A stretch of DNA of 64,000 nt from Epiperipatus broadwayi (lineage: Eukaryota; Onychophora; Udeonychophora; Euonychophora; Peripatidae): NCBI GenBank assembly GCA_028023455.1, contig JAQFVV010012477.1, positions 1,485,501-1,549,500 of the forward strand, written 5' to 3'. Positions 1 to 12,672 of the stretch are shown one piece after another (the stretch's first letter is position 1; the number at the start of each line of letters is the position of its first letter). The notes beneath the pieces were generated by a model. The model saw only the letters and a program-made list of their open reading frames with translations. It was not told the DNA's origin and did not search any database. Made by a program: the position numbers and the translations under genes.

Positions 1-228
1 TCCAATTGATCACACAGACAAATAGTAAGATCAGCCTTAGTTTATAAGCTTGTATCAGTTAGCATTAGAACAGCTCATATGAGTGTAATACACTAGATTG
101 GAATCCATTCATCAATTAACATTAACAGTATTATAAAATAGTATCAAATATATTAAACTATTATACCACCATATACTATATCTGTGCATAATTAAAGTTA
201 AAATAATTTAATAAAAATTTGAAAGAGT

Positions 229-320
229 TTATTTACCTTAAGTTAGTTTTATTACATTCAAATATCAGCCTTTCAAGCTAATTGAGCATGCGCCTTTTGA
301 GAGTGTTAAATAAATGAATA
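229..320. repeat. Partial copy of the hairpin element at 544-712
   Basis: This stretch nearly repeats the centre of the palindromic element downstream: the run beginning ATTACATTCAAATATCAGCC and ending in GTTAAATAAATGAATA occurs both here and at about 588-655. The CTTAAGTTAGTTT just before it also occurs just after the downstream element. It lacks the inverted arm, so it is a truncated copy or a relic of a local duplication. The first 228 bases of the window and 321-543 hold nothing I recognise. Confidence 0.6.
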
Positions 321-543
321 CTTTCCTCTTCAATCCAAGATATAGTATTTATGCAGGAATAAAAAGGATCCTCTTATTCCCACGACTCAAATTCTTTTAT
401 ATGAGCAAATCTGAAGAACTGTTGAGGAGAGCGTGAGTAGAATTCTCATTTTAAATTACTATTTACGAGTTTTTTGATTGAATAATGACAGTAAAATTGC
501 TTAGAATTTATTAAATGTTATTCTTACTGAAACTTAATTATGA

Positions 544-712
544 GTAAATAAGAAATTATTTGATCTAGCGCCATGTTTACAATTATATTACATTCAAATA
601 TCAGCCTTTCAAGCTAATTGAGCACATGCCTTTTGAGAGTGTTAAATAAATGAATATTTGAATGTAATATAATTGTAAACATGGCGCTAGATCAAATAAT
701 TGCTTATTTACT
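544..712. mobile_element. Palindromic MITE-like element with ~58-bp inverted arms
   Basis: The left arm (544-601) and right arm (653-712) are almost perfect reverse complements. Both contain ATCTAGCGCCATGTTTAC and the AT-rich run that follows it. The ~50-base loop carries the sequence shared with 229-320. There is no coding capacity. The structure fits a non-autonomous DNA transposon, but no family-specific terminus or clear target duplication was recognised, so the superfamily is unknown. Confidence 0.7.
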
Positions 713-3700
713 TAAGTTAGTTTATAAATAAGTCGATTTATAAATTAATTGATTATTGTTGCACCAGTGTGCGTCTTATGTTATATATGCATAATAAATT
801 GGGTTTGTCCCAATATTTTTGGCAGTTTGTAATTTATTTTGCCATCAATAATGTAGGTAAATGGTTAAGAGTTTCTTGTCTTTTCCCTGACCTTATCAGT
901 CCTTAAAATAAAAAGTTTAATATTCTGTGATGTCAGAATGTGAGAAGCACATGTGTATTGCCCTTTGGGGATTTGCATGTGGGTTGTGCAATTCTGGCAG
1001 TTACAATATATATTAATATTTTTATTTATTAATATTTTAATTATTAATCATTTCAAGCATCAATATTTTTAAATATAAATTGATATTTTTACAATGGTTT
1101 ATATGACTAATCATATATATTACAAAATAAGGTCAATAACAAGAAAAAAATAATCACCAAAAATGCACCAAAATCAAATGAAATTAATCTTTTGCTGTCA
1201 AAAATTATTGTTGGTCAAGTGGGTTAAAGTTCAAAACTTTTTCTTGGTCAATTACAAAATCAGCAGTAAAAATATATTTGTCTTTTAATATTATATTCAT
1301 GTTAGTTTACTTTCTAAAAAGCAAATTAATAATTTGGTAGATTACGAAAATGAACAAAAGTTTTTTCCAAAATACATTTCTATTTATCATTATAAAAAGA
1401 TTCTATAGGGGAGAACCTAAAAAAAAGTGTTAGTAACCTATTAGATAATGCTGCATACATCATTGATTTCTTTCACAATTTATGTTCATGTAAAAGTAAA
1501 GAATTTTTACTAAAATCTTAACTATTCTTCTAATATAATTACATTTTAAACATATTTTATCAAAATAATTTATAATATGTAAAAAAAAATACTTAAAAAT
1601 ACTCCAAAACATTCATTTTTATTTTGAAAATCAAAACAAAGAATTTGGAGCTATCAAAATTGTTGACCAGCACTGACTTTTGTTCAAAATGAGAAACAAC
1701 CAATCAGTGCCTTGGAATGTCTGACTTCTCCCATTGTTCTAACTTCAAATTTAAATATTATTGATTTTTTACTTGGGTAGACTCTTACAGCATTTTTTAA
1801 GCTTTAAAATGAGCATAAATTTGCTACAATAATGTAAAAATTACCATTTCTTTTAGCCGATTTGATTATAATTGGAACAGACTGTAGAAATGAAAAAAAA
1901 AAAAAATTGCAACATTGTCTTGCTGCAAGCTTTAAAATTTCACAAGGTTTTATAAATTTTGAAATCTATATGCAATATATATGTGTGTGTACCTCAAATA
2001 ATAAAACATTTGTTATCCTCTGTTAATAAACAATTCAAATCTTATGCAATAGGAAGGAATCTTTTTTTCTCTAGATATATACATATCTTTCTTTTTTATG
2101 AAAAAAATTATGGTCTATAATCAATTTTAAGGATGGATATTTGCAGCCTTTATATTATATATTATAAATGTAAAAGTTTAGTTTTATTATGCTATAAAAC
2201 TTGGACGAATCAAATTGTACTAGCAAAGGTTTAGCTAAATGAAGGAAGTTGCATGATTCCTACTAAGTTATTGATAACAATATTATATTATCAAATCCTA
2301 TAAATTGCCATGCAAAAGTGAATTGTAAATTTATTACAAATGAGCTATAACAACCTTGTAGAGAGAAAGAGTATCTATAAAAAAATTATATGTAGAATGC
2401 AAATAACAATGATATATGGAGTAAGGAAAATTTTATTACAACCAAATAACATTTAATTTAAATAAATATATCTAAGTTTGAATTTAGTCAAAAAGTTATG
2501 TTTTTTTATAACATGAGTATAAATATATTACATGTGCTTGCAGTTTATAAATTAATTCATATTTTTTTATATAAGGACTAACATATGTCTTCTTAAATAT
2601 ATTCTGTTTATTATATATGTAAGTATTTGAAACATGAAACAATAAAATTTGTTTGAGCACTATGGCTAAATTTTATATGTTGTTAAATATAATAATATTC
2701 CTCTTTGCTAAATGTGTATGATCAAATAATAATTTTGCATGGTTCAAATATGTATGAGACTAGTAAATATTATACATCAATGAATTATTGATATTAACTA
2801 AAAAAATATGATTTCAAATTTAAAAATAAAATAATAAGGTTTATTTACAAACAAAAATTAAAAAAATAAATATAGATAAGTATTACCATAAAAAGGGTAA
2901 TTTAGTTACTGAATTATTGCTTTTGTTAGAATAATCATTAAAAAATGCATATAAGAATGTGTGCGTGTGTGTTTTAAATGTATAATATCTAAATTTGATA
3001 TTTATATCTTATACCTCGTATAAATATTACATATTTCTATTCATTAAAAATAAATAAATAAATAATCAGATTTAATTTTAAAAATCAATCTATCTTTTTC
3101 CCATTTAAATAATATTAACCCACATAAATACCATGTACGTATTATATAATAATATATGAAATATTATATATATATATATTATACTATGATATATTCAGGG
3201 CAACTATGTTATTTTTTTAACATAATAAAAAAAATGAAAATAATAATAGTATGTTTTACATATAATTAATAAATAAACAAAGCAGTCCACTTTTTTTATA
3301 AAGGCTAAAGCTCTCTATAGTGAACCAAAATGTTAATGATAAAAGCAGGCCATATATTAGTAGATGGAGCAGTAATATTAGGAATAGGGATGCTTCCATT
3401 CCATAAATGATTTAAAACAAATTATTCAATAATAATATATTCATTAGGTATTTTTAATAATGAAATGAAATGGAGCTCCAGGGTTTTATATTTTCTATTA
3501 AAATAGAGTATTTTTTAAAAAATTAATAACAGATGCTGTAACTCACATATTTTATGATTATTCTTTTAAAATGGCTGCTGATATAATTCTATTTTACAAT
3601 CATTTGATAAATAATGACCTAGATAATATGTTTATAGCCAGGTGTTTTTGGCAAGGAAGATAAATCCTGAAGTTATTCTTTTATTGTTTGGTTCTTTATA

Positions 3701-4416
3701 GCACTCATTTTTAGAATATAATTATTATTGCAATAGTTTATTTTAGTGTACTTAAAAAAATCTCTACCTTTTTATTTATGACCAAATAGTGCTATATCCT
3801 ATTCTAAAATGTCTTCTTTTTTTTTTTTGTTTTTTTTTGCGAAGGATCTCACATGTGTGTCATTTTATTTTACATTCCATAGACTTTCATAGATTTTTGC
3901 TATGTATTCATTTTGTCACACGATTTTTAAATAATATTATTTCAAATTTTTTAACAAAATTAAAATAAATCATATTAATTTTCTTTATATATATATTACA
4001 CTTATTTTAAAATAATATATTATTATTATGATTACTGTTTAAAAATTGGCTCTTTTTTATATATTTAAGAGTATACTAATACACATATTTATTAATCTCT
4101 GACTTATATATGCAAACCAATTGTATGTACACATCTCACTCAAGTGTATATGCAAGATGTACTAAATGGCATATATCTCATACTGAATTATCACTGTTTT
4201 AATCTAATTTAGAATAATTAAAATGTTAAAGCTTTATGAAAGCATAAAATAAATATTCTAAGTGTTATTGTAAACTAGTATATAAAAATAATGATTTATA
4301 GCAAGTTAATAAAAATGAATTTTCTAGTAAGAATTTGTCTATTATAATTATTCATATTTTTTTATAACTAAGCGATTTTTTAATTCAGAATATTGACTTA
4401 CACACGTATATATACT
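713..4416. other. AT-rich intergenic sequence, nothing identified
   Basis: No protein homology, RNA gene or clear repeat structure was recognised across these 3.7 kb on either strand. There are short homopolymer runs and small AT and TG dinucleotide tracts (near 1980 and 3165). Reading frames are short and stop-rich. Confidence 0.5.
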
Positions 4417-4902
4417 TTTTGGTTTAAACTATGTAATTAGTTTTGATAAATTCCCAACATTTAGACAAAATAGCATTTTCCATTGTCAGGGTTAACTTTT
4501 GAAAGAAAAACCATTACATCTTAAATAGTAATGAAATTGAGTGTGAGGTAAAGAATGTGAATATGTGGACTAACAAAATGTTTATTTTTTTCAATTTCAT
4601 CATTAATTTATTTCAAGTTTATATATGAAGAAAGAGATAAAATAAGTGATCTCCATAAGGCTGGAATTCAGTCTAATAGAGACCTTTTATTTTATCTCTT
4701 TCTTCTTATATAAACTTCAAAACCATTAATAGTGAAATTGAAATAAATATTGTCTAACTACTTCACATTCAATCTTATTCTTTATCTCTCATTCAATCTT
4801 GTTTTTTTTTTTTAAATGTTAATCTTGACATTGGTAGATGCTATTTAGTCAAAACATTGGGAATTAATCCAAACTAAAACATGGCTTAACCAAAAACTAT
4901 TT
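4417..4902. mobile_element. Long hairpin (fold-back) element, ~490 bp
   Basis: The two halves are inverted copies of each other. TTTTTGGTTTAAAC and the CCCAACATTTAGACAAAAT region at 4417-4475 reappear in reverse complement at 4835-4902. The AAGAAAGAGATAAAAT block at 4629-4645 pairs with TTTTATCTCTTTCTT at 4688-4706. A short loop of about 25 bases separates the arms. There is no open reading frame. It is probably a non-autonomous DNA element; the arms have diverged moderately, so it is not recent. Confidence 0.65.
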
Positions 4903-5637
4903 TATCTACATCATATAACCATGAAAACATAAAATATAATATATATATTGTGACCTTTGGCCTTACCAAGAAAGCTGTTGTTTTGTGATTGCTGATGTTT
5001 AACTAGAAAATTTTTTGTAAGAAAAGTTTATTAAATCAAATAGTATCTATAACTGATCTAAGCTTATATAACTATGATTAATTAATAATTAAACTGTTTC
5101 TTGTCATTAATATATAATATGATGTTTTAATTTAGGGCTTTTCTAAAATATTTAATCATATAGTTCAAAGCAAGTGTTAATAAGTAAGTCTAAAATGTAA
5201 TTTATCATATGGAAGTTTAGATTATCAATATACATCAAATGGGTGAGTAGCATGTTAAATTTTAAGGAATAGCTATTATAAATTTAATAAAAGATTTGAT
5301 TTAAAATCAGTAGTAAAAATTAAGCAGTCAATTTATTAAAGACGAGTATTAAATTTGAAATAGAAAGTAAACTAAGTCAATTTAATTTAGAAATAGATAA
5401 ATAGTTTCATTGCTATTTTTTTAAAAAACTATAAATTCAATGGTAAAAGATAGGAAATGAACTTTAAATGTGTGGGTGTGCATGCTTGTGTGATGATAGT
5501 TTATTTATTGGGGAAAATATTATTTTTTATGTGTCATGCTCAATAGCATTTTATTTGATTAAAAAATTGTTAGTCAAAGTTAAATAAACCTCTAAAATTT
5601 TTCATTCCTACAATTAACTTAGTTTAAATAATTTTTA

Positions 5638-5997
<360 letters not shown>

Positions 5998-8430
5998 AAC
6001 CATAAAACTTAATATTTGGAAATTCCAAACTATCACATGACCCTCTAGCTATTTATGACTAATTAGTGTCAGACCACAGTAAAATACCAATCAGATGTTG
6101 AATAAAGGGAGGAGAGATCACTAGGAAATGATGTTTCTTGTCAATCAAAATGAATGGCAACAGTAAGTTATATAAGGACATACACACACATATTGGAGGG
6201 AAATTATATTTGGAGAATTGTATCGAGATTTGTATTAGGAGAATTGCATTAAATGAATTGCACTAAAGAAGTATATTGGAAAAGTGCATAAAAGTTGGAG
6301 AGAAACTTAAACTTGAAATTCAAAGAAGTGTAAAATTTTAACAAGTGTTGTTATTAAAGTTAAAATGTCTACTTTATTTTTCCCATCATGAGCTGAAATC
6401 TCATTCTGAAGTCAGTCAAAATGTATTGATCCAATATTAAAGGAAGAATTTATCAGAAATATGTCAATTAATGACATTGGTGCAGGTAACATTTTTAAAT
6501 TATCCTATTTTATCTAAAAGTGCCATTTGACATGAATTGTTTAGATGTCTAATTTTGAAGCAGATGTATTGGAAAAAAACTTAAATCTTAGTGCTAACTA
6601 CATAATTTCAATCTTCTGCTATAACTTGTTAAGATAAGATGATTCTTAAACTTTTAAAATGTTTATTGTCATTTATATCAGAAGAAATTCTTAAAGAACT
6701 AAATAATTATGAAAGAGAACATGAATGCTAATTATTTAGTATAGTAATAATTAATGAATATTCATTTTATTGATTAGAAAATGAAAAATTTTGATTGACA
6801 AAGTTATTGAACCTTACTTATGCATTGATATTTTTAATTTAAATAATTATTAATATGGAATTATATCTACGATAGTGTTAAAATATTAACAAACATTATT
6901 TCCTATGAATGATTGTATGTAATAATTAATCAATATACTTGAAGTAAAAAAAAAGTTTTCACTTGCTATGTGAAACAATTGAATAAGCAATATTATGTGT
7001 CAAGATTTTCATTCATAAAAAGTTACTGAGTGATAGAGGAAGTAGATTGGATTAATGTCGTATGAATACTACATTAAATTTGATCAAAATTGAATGATAG
7101 AAGTAGAAGCTGTTGCTATACTAAATACAAGAAAACCCTGCTTAATTTGAAAGAAATGTTTAAAAAATGAACAATGAATTGTGTTAAGAAAACTTTTTGA
7201 ATTTAAAAGAAAGAATGTGTATTAAATGATGAATTAAAATAATTTGCTACCTTAAACCAAATGGATTTGTTTGTCCATTATATGTGAAGAACTATTCCCA
7301 CAGTAATGACCATTCGTTCATTTATTCATGTTTTAATATTCATTATAAGTGCGTGTGTGAAGTTTGTGTGAGAAGAAACATAAAAACTGACAATGAAAAT
7401 GTGTTCAACTGGCTGAGAAAACTCTACAGTGATTGGAAACTTATTTCAATCAATGTCAGAGATACTTGCCTAGGAAGATGATGACTTGAATCTGGAATGA
7501 TCCTGGAATAACTCTATGTGAGATTATCAGACAAACATTTGTTTTGAGTAAAAGTTAGAATTCTACTAGGTCACTTATTCCTTAGGCTAAGCAAACATTT
7601 TGTTGCATGCTTCACACTTTTGAGTTGCATTTGCTTGATGTCTTAAGAGTCTCATTCTATTACATTGTTACAGGTCAACCTCCTTGAGTAGGAATTAACT
7701 GTTTAATGGCCTGGAGCCTTTTTGTCTTATTAGTGAAATATTTCAATTTCTTTGTGTTTTGATTATTTGTTTAACTACTTGTATAAACTGTAAAAAAATT
7801 TTTATAAATTGTAAATATTTATGTTATTAATAAAGTTTTTATTATAAATTTAAAAAAAAAGAAAGAAAATGTGTTTCATATTATATCACCAGTGTGCAGA
7901 GAATATTTTGATGTATTGAATATAATGTATTCCAGTTAAGAATGCATTATTATTATCATTATTATATACTATTTAGATATTGATTCTATTTTAAAATATT
8001 AGTCATTTTACATTTATGTGTTATGGTAAAACATGACAGAAATAGGTTCACTTATTATTGTTATCATTATTATAATTTTAGTATTAACAATACTATGTTA
8101 TATATAATATTTTATTATTAAGATTTAAAGATTATTGCTATGTTCTGGATTGTGAGAAGTATATTTATAAGGAATATTATAGCTATGTGAAAATGTATGT
8201 TTCATGTTTCTTTAATTGCTTAAGGCTACAATTTTATTCAATCATATTTGGTTATTATTTATCAGTTTTATGCATCAATGTAGTATTATATTTAGTGAGA
8301 GTTTAGAATTAATTCCTCTCTACAATAAGTGATATTTTTTATTTAACCCTTGTGTGTTTCAAGGCATGTAAATATATATCCATCTTGAGGGCTGGGTGAT
8401 CAAGCTTAACTGTTTCATTATTATTATTAA

Positions 8431-9514
8431 CTAGTTACCTGGTCACACCTTGCAGTGGCTCAGTCTGATTAAATGGAAAAGAAAGCAAAGAGAAAGCACA
8501 TGTTTCTAATGTGTTTAATTTTACAATGCTTGTGGGTGTACAATATTTTTGTTGTTTCATAGTCTGTGCAGATATATAGATTGTCTGTTTTGCTGGCTCT
8601 AGAACACGCAACATGTAATTGTCCATGTGAGAAGCAATCCATGTCTAGATCTAAACTGCTGAGGCATCTCTGGCAGATTGAGTAAATTTAAAATGCGATT
8701 ACTGTGCTCACAACCATGCATCCTCAAGTCTGGCTGCACATCACTCAGCTGCTTCCTTGGCATATATTTGGGCCATTCTTTGTCTGTTTTGCTCATGTCC
8801 TGATGCCTGTTCTTCCTCAGTTTGATTTGCAATTACTGCTTCTGCTCCATGAGTAGGATGACCTAAGTTTGATCTTCTGTGAAGCATTATTTGAATGAAC
8901 TAAAGCAGATCGATTGCACTGAAAAAGAAGAAAGAAAGTTATAACAATAACATATAAAATTGCAAAACATTAAAAAAGGAAAAAACTCGAACTAAAAAAC
9001 AAAAAAAAATAAAAAATACTAAAGAAATATTTGAATTTAAATGCAGATCAATCAACACAGCTCAATTCCACCGCCAATTGCCCTTAAAAATAAGAAACAG
9101 TTAAAAAATGAAATGAAAAACAATGAAAAAAATAAACTATACTCACAAAATGAATGCTATGGTAAATGACACAGCTCAATTCCACTGCAATGTCACATGA
9201 AATAATTAAATCAAAACGAAAATAAATAGAAATCTATAAAAATTCAATTTAACAATGCAATTGGAAACACTGAAATGGAATTGTAAAATGTTTAGCATAG
9301 CATGTGTTGCTTTTAACAGATAGCTTTGTTTTTTTTTTTTTAAAAAAGCATGTTTTTACCTGTCACAAGTGTGACATCTATATAATAGTAGGTATGTAAA
9401 AACACGTGCATATTTGAATGCAATTTTGTGTCAAAATTTCTAAGCAATCAGTGAAGAACTTTTGGAGATTTAAGATTTTGAACAAATGAACATTTACATT
9501 TTAATTTATATAGA
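8431..9514 (-). mobile_element. Helitron, 1084 bp, internally deleted, with exact empty site
   Basis: Read on the minus strand the element starts TCTATATAAATT at 9514 and ends CTAG at 8431, followed by T. This is the classical Helitron arrangement: 5' TC, 3' CTRR, insertion between A and T. Copy B of the surrounding repeat has the uninterrupted junction CAATA/TTAATAAT near 54000, so the boundaries are confirmed by an empty site. A TGTCACA-AG-TGTGACA palindrome lies at 9360-9375. The interior joins remnants of the N-terminal and C-terminal parts of a Rep/helicase protein, so this is a deletion derivative that must depend on an autonomous relative for movement. Confidence 0.88.
8456..8840 (-). 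pseudogene. Helitron Rep/helicase remnant (PIF1-type helicase C-terminus)
   Basis: In one minus-strand frame at about 8466-8655 the translation includes DCFSHGQLHVACSRA followed by NLYICTD. This matches the last conserved helicase motif of PIF1-like Helitron proteins (consensus HGQLYVACSRV...NLYI). The upstream part (8660-8840) gives RHQDMSKTD and, after a frame change, AARLEDA, which resembles the arginine-rich N-terminal repeats of Helitron proteins. The whole Rep nuclease and the rest of the helicase that should lie between are absent. Stops and frameshifts break both parts, so it is non-functional. In the intact protein the helicase would unwind DNA during rolling-circle transposition. 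Confidence 0.75.
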
Positions 9515-11652
9515 TATTGAAATAACTTAGCTAATTTATTAGGAGATAAAGGGTCATTCTCTCCGATAGAGTTGACTTTAATGGTCATAGTGGTGTTGGT
9601 TCATTCCCATATTATATATGTCTACAGACATCATCCCAACATATTTTATTGCCCTCAGATAGTAGGTGCATATTCTGAGTTCATATCATCATATGTTTAT
9701 TGCTTAATTTTTCCTCTTAAAAATATCTTCCGTATAATATTTTTACCATCACATAAGATGTATTGATTTAGTATGTGGGTCATTGATAAGTTTGTTATTT
9801 GAAGTACATCATCCTCTTCAGAAACCGATAATTATTTATTCAGAATTCAAAATTATTATTATTATTAGCCTAAATAAGTGGTGTATATCACGATCATCAT
9901 TGTCCAGAAGCAAGTTACTGCTGGATTTGGTAATATTAAAGATTGTTTATCTTTACTCACTGTTGGGACATACATTGGATCAAGTGTATAAATGTAATCT
10001 ATGAAATGATTTAAGGCTTTATTATAACTTGATAGTTAAACCATAAAGCTAATAAATAAGATATAGTCAATAAAGTGTGATAATTGAAGACAATAACTTT
10101 TGGGAAATAATGCTGGTTAGTAAATGTTAATGATTGAAGACCATAAAATAAATAATTAATACGTAGCTGATAAAGCTAAATTTTATGAATTTATTGCAGT
10201 AGTTAAGACATATATTTATGCAGAAAAATGTAACATGTACTCTAATTTTTTCTATAATTTATTACATTATATTACTCAAGTGGCACAGAATAAGTTTTTG
10301 TAATGTTAGTAAAATAGGTATTTGATTTAAAGAGTAAAATTTTAAAATAATTTTTAACTAGTTAAATATTTTGTCCATTTAAGACCACCATATACCATGA
10401 ATGTGTAATTCAGATATGTAATGTGTTTATTTAAGGAAAGTTGAAATTGTAAAGTATTCTTCAAAAACAGGACTTCTCTGATATGTTATGATTTATAAAA
10501 TTTGTTCTTTGTTAATAATAAATATTATTATGTTGCTTAATTTGGTGTCATATCTATATAATGTTTTTGGTGATCATTAAATCCATTCCCTGATATCTAA
10601 ACATTATACAATTTATTGCACAAATATTTTCCATGTTTATTCTAGATACAGACATGTAAATTAAAAGTTGACATATTAAACTAATAGTTATTTGCAGATG
10701 TGAAAATTGCGTTCTAATAAATATTAATAATTTACTTTAGTTATTATTATAGTTGAAACTGCAAACTTATTGAAAGACAATTTTGTCTATTTTCCATTTG
10801 AGAAATTTATTATTTGTTGAAGAATATTTTGAGAGGATATAAAATTCCTTTTCCACTCTTGGTATGCCAATGTTTGCCTAATAGATGATTCTGTTATTCA
10901 TAATTTAGAGTTTGGTACAATTTTGTCTTAGTTAAATTATTTATTAATGTATTAAATCATTTTTTTAGTATTCAATAAGAAGTAGACATTAACTCATAGA
11001 TTAAGTGCTCATGTTTGTTGCTAGATATCATTCATTTCTCAATACCGTGTTCATAAAATAAATATTGAAAATTTTATATTAATTATAAGAATTCTGAGAT
11101 CATAATCTTATAAATTTAGAAAAAAAAAACTCATATATCTATTACCAAAGAAATATAAAGTGGCATAATATACCCGTAAGATTTCTAAACTAACCGTTTG
11201 TTAAATGTGAATCTGATCATGACAATATGACATTGAAGTAGTTAGAGATGTAAGAGAGTGCTGGAAAAGGAATGATGGAAGAGATTTATTATAAAAAGAA
11301 ATTAATTGTACCCTTGATACTTGGTGATTTATGTATGGAATACTGAGAATGTTAAAGGTTTGCAAAAGTGAGTTGAGGTTTTTCCTCCTCTTAAATTTAG
11401 TTAATTGTATTTTAGCATGTTCATTATTGTTATATTCTCGGTATGAATTACTATAACAACAGCAGAATCCTGAGCTAGAGCTGCAGCGTTGTTATTGTTA
11501 ACTGTATATTTAATTTTCTTTGACTTATTGAGCTACAGAGTTATATATATATGTGTGTGTGTGTGTTTACCTTGCTTAGCTCGATATAGCACCATCTTCA
11601 TCTCCCCCCCCCCGAGTACAATATATATATTTTTTTTACTTAATCAATAAGT

Positions 11653-12139
11653 AAAATTAAGAGCGTGCTAATAGCTCTAAACAAGCTTTTTTTTTTTTTT
11701 ATTTATGATAAATGCTACTACAAGAGAAGGCATTCAAATCATTTTTATCTTGGATTGTCCCCATCCCCAGACCGGTTTCGACCTATGGGTCTCTTCAGTG
11801 AGGAGTTGGGACATTAGATTTAAAAAACCAACTCAAGCAAAGCATTTATCTAAAAGTTAATTGTTAAAAGAAGATCTGAAACTTTTAGACATCTACATGT
11901 CTTTAAAGTCAGCTCTCCAACTGAACAAATCATATGGGCCTGAACTTAATTCAGATACTCCATATATTAGTAGGCTTAGCCCTTTAATTTAGCTAAAGCC
12001 ACAACAGCAAAATAATAATAGTAATAATAACAATAAAAAAAAAGCTTGTTTAGAGCTATTAGCACACTCTTAATTTTACATATTTGTAAGTGCAAGCTAT
12101 ATATCAGTCATGTGACATCTGACTTGTTATTATTACTAT
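11653..12139 (-). mobile_element. Solitary hammerhead-ribozyme element (diverged retrozyme/PLE relative) with 12-bp TSD
   Basis: The segment is flanked by a perfect 12-base direct repeat, TAATCAATAAGT, at 11641-11652 and 12140-12151, the likely target-site duplication. Inside are about 42-bp inverted repeats (11653-11697 and 12035-12080, one mismatch, centred on GCTAATAGCTCTAAACAAGC). Between them lies one minus-strand unit related to the 370-bp units at 22.8-24.5 kb: CAGATACTCCATATATTAG here corresponds to CAGATACACCATATATTAA there. The unit carries a well-formed hammerhead ribozyme. No protein is encoded, so movement would require enzymes supplied in trans, plausibly by a Penelope-like element. 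Confidence 0.7.
11761..11810 (-). ncRNA. Hammerhead ribozyme, type I, CUGAAGA core
   Basis: On the minus strand, stem I is CCUCA pairing with UGGGG (one G-U pair). The core is CUGAAGA (11798-11792; position 7 is variable in the family). Stem II is a perfect GACC/GGUC with loop CAUA. GAA follows, then ACCGGU as stem III, then C17. Predicted self-cleavage is between 11770 and 11769. Stem III has no bases left for a loop, so activity would be expected from a dimer, as established for other hammerheads with minimal stem III. All conserved core residues are present. This is the best-paired ribozyme in the window. Confidence 0.85.
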
Positions 12140-12522
12140 TAATCAATAAGTGTAATTATTTTCAAGGCTAGATGGATTATAAATAAATTCGTAGAATTCA
12201 GTCTAAGTGTTGACAAATTTCTATGAATTCATAATCATCCTCCATAAAATTAATTATATTTCAATGATCAATGATAAACAATTCCAGCTTCAATTCTACT
12301 TTAAAGTATTGCTAATGGCTTCACATTTACATTTCATTACTGAAGTAATGGTTCAGTTTACTATAAATAATATTACAAATAGTTGCAATAAGTTACTTGA
12401 GTATTTTATTTATTCCTGATAATTTTTTATTCCCAATACTGAATTTCAGTAGTTGGAGATACTTGACTAACAACAAATGATTCACATGATCACTATCTCT
12501 TATACTAGCACATTATTGTTAA

Positions 12523-12672
12523 CAAAACTCTCCATACAGTAGTGCCACCCTGTGCTAACTAGAGTAATCAATGGATGAGTAGGCATTAGATAGGGATTTT
12601 ATGCATAAGCCTTCTGGCATCCATTGATTACTCTGGTTGGCACAGGGTGGCACTACTGTATGGAGAGTTTTG
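12523..12672. mobile_element. 150-bp MITE with 55-bp terminal inverted repeats
   Basis: The arms 12523-12577 and 12618-12672 are nearly perfect inverted copies beginning CAAAACTCTCCATACAGTAG. The 40-base centre is unrelated. The high arm identity suggests a fairly recent insertion or gene conversion. A degraded copy of its right half lies at 39856-39932, which shows that it is a dispersed family. No coding sequence; superfamily unknown. Confidence 0.8.

Noticed and set aside
7284-7481. 65-codon plus-strand frame in copy A of the large repeat
   Set aside because: The paralogous sequence in copy B (52586-52798) reads a different, non-homologous frame, so there is no coding conservation.
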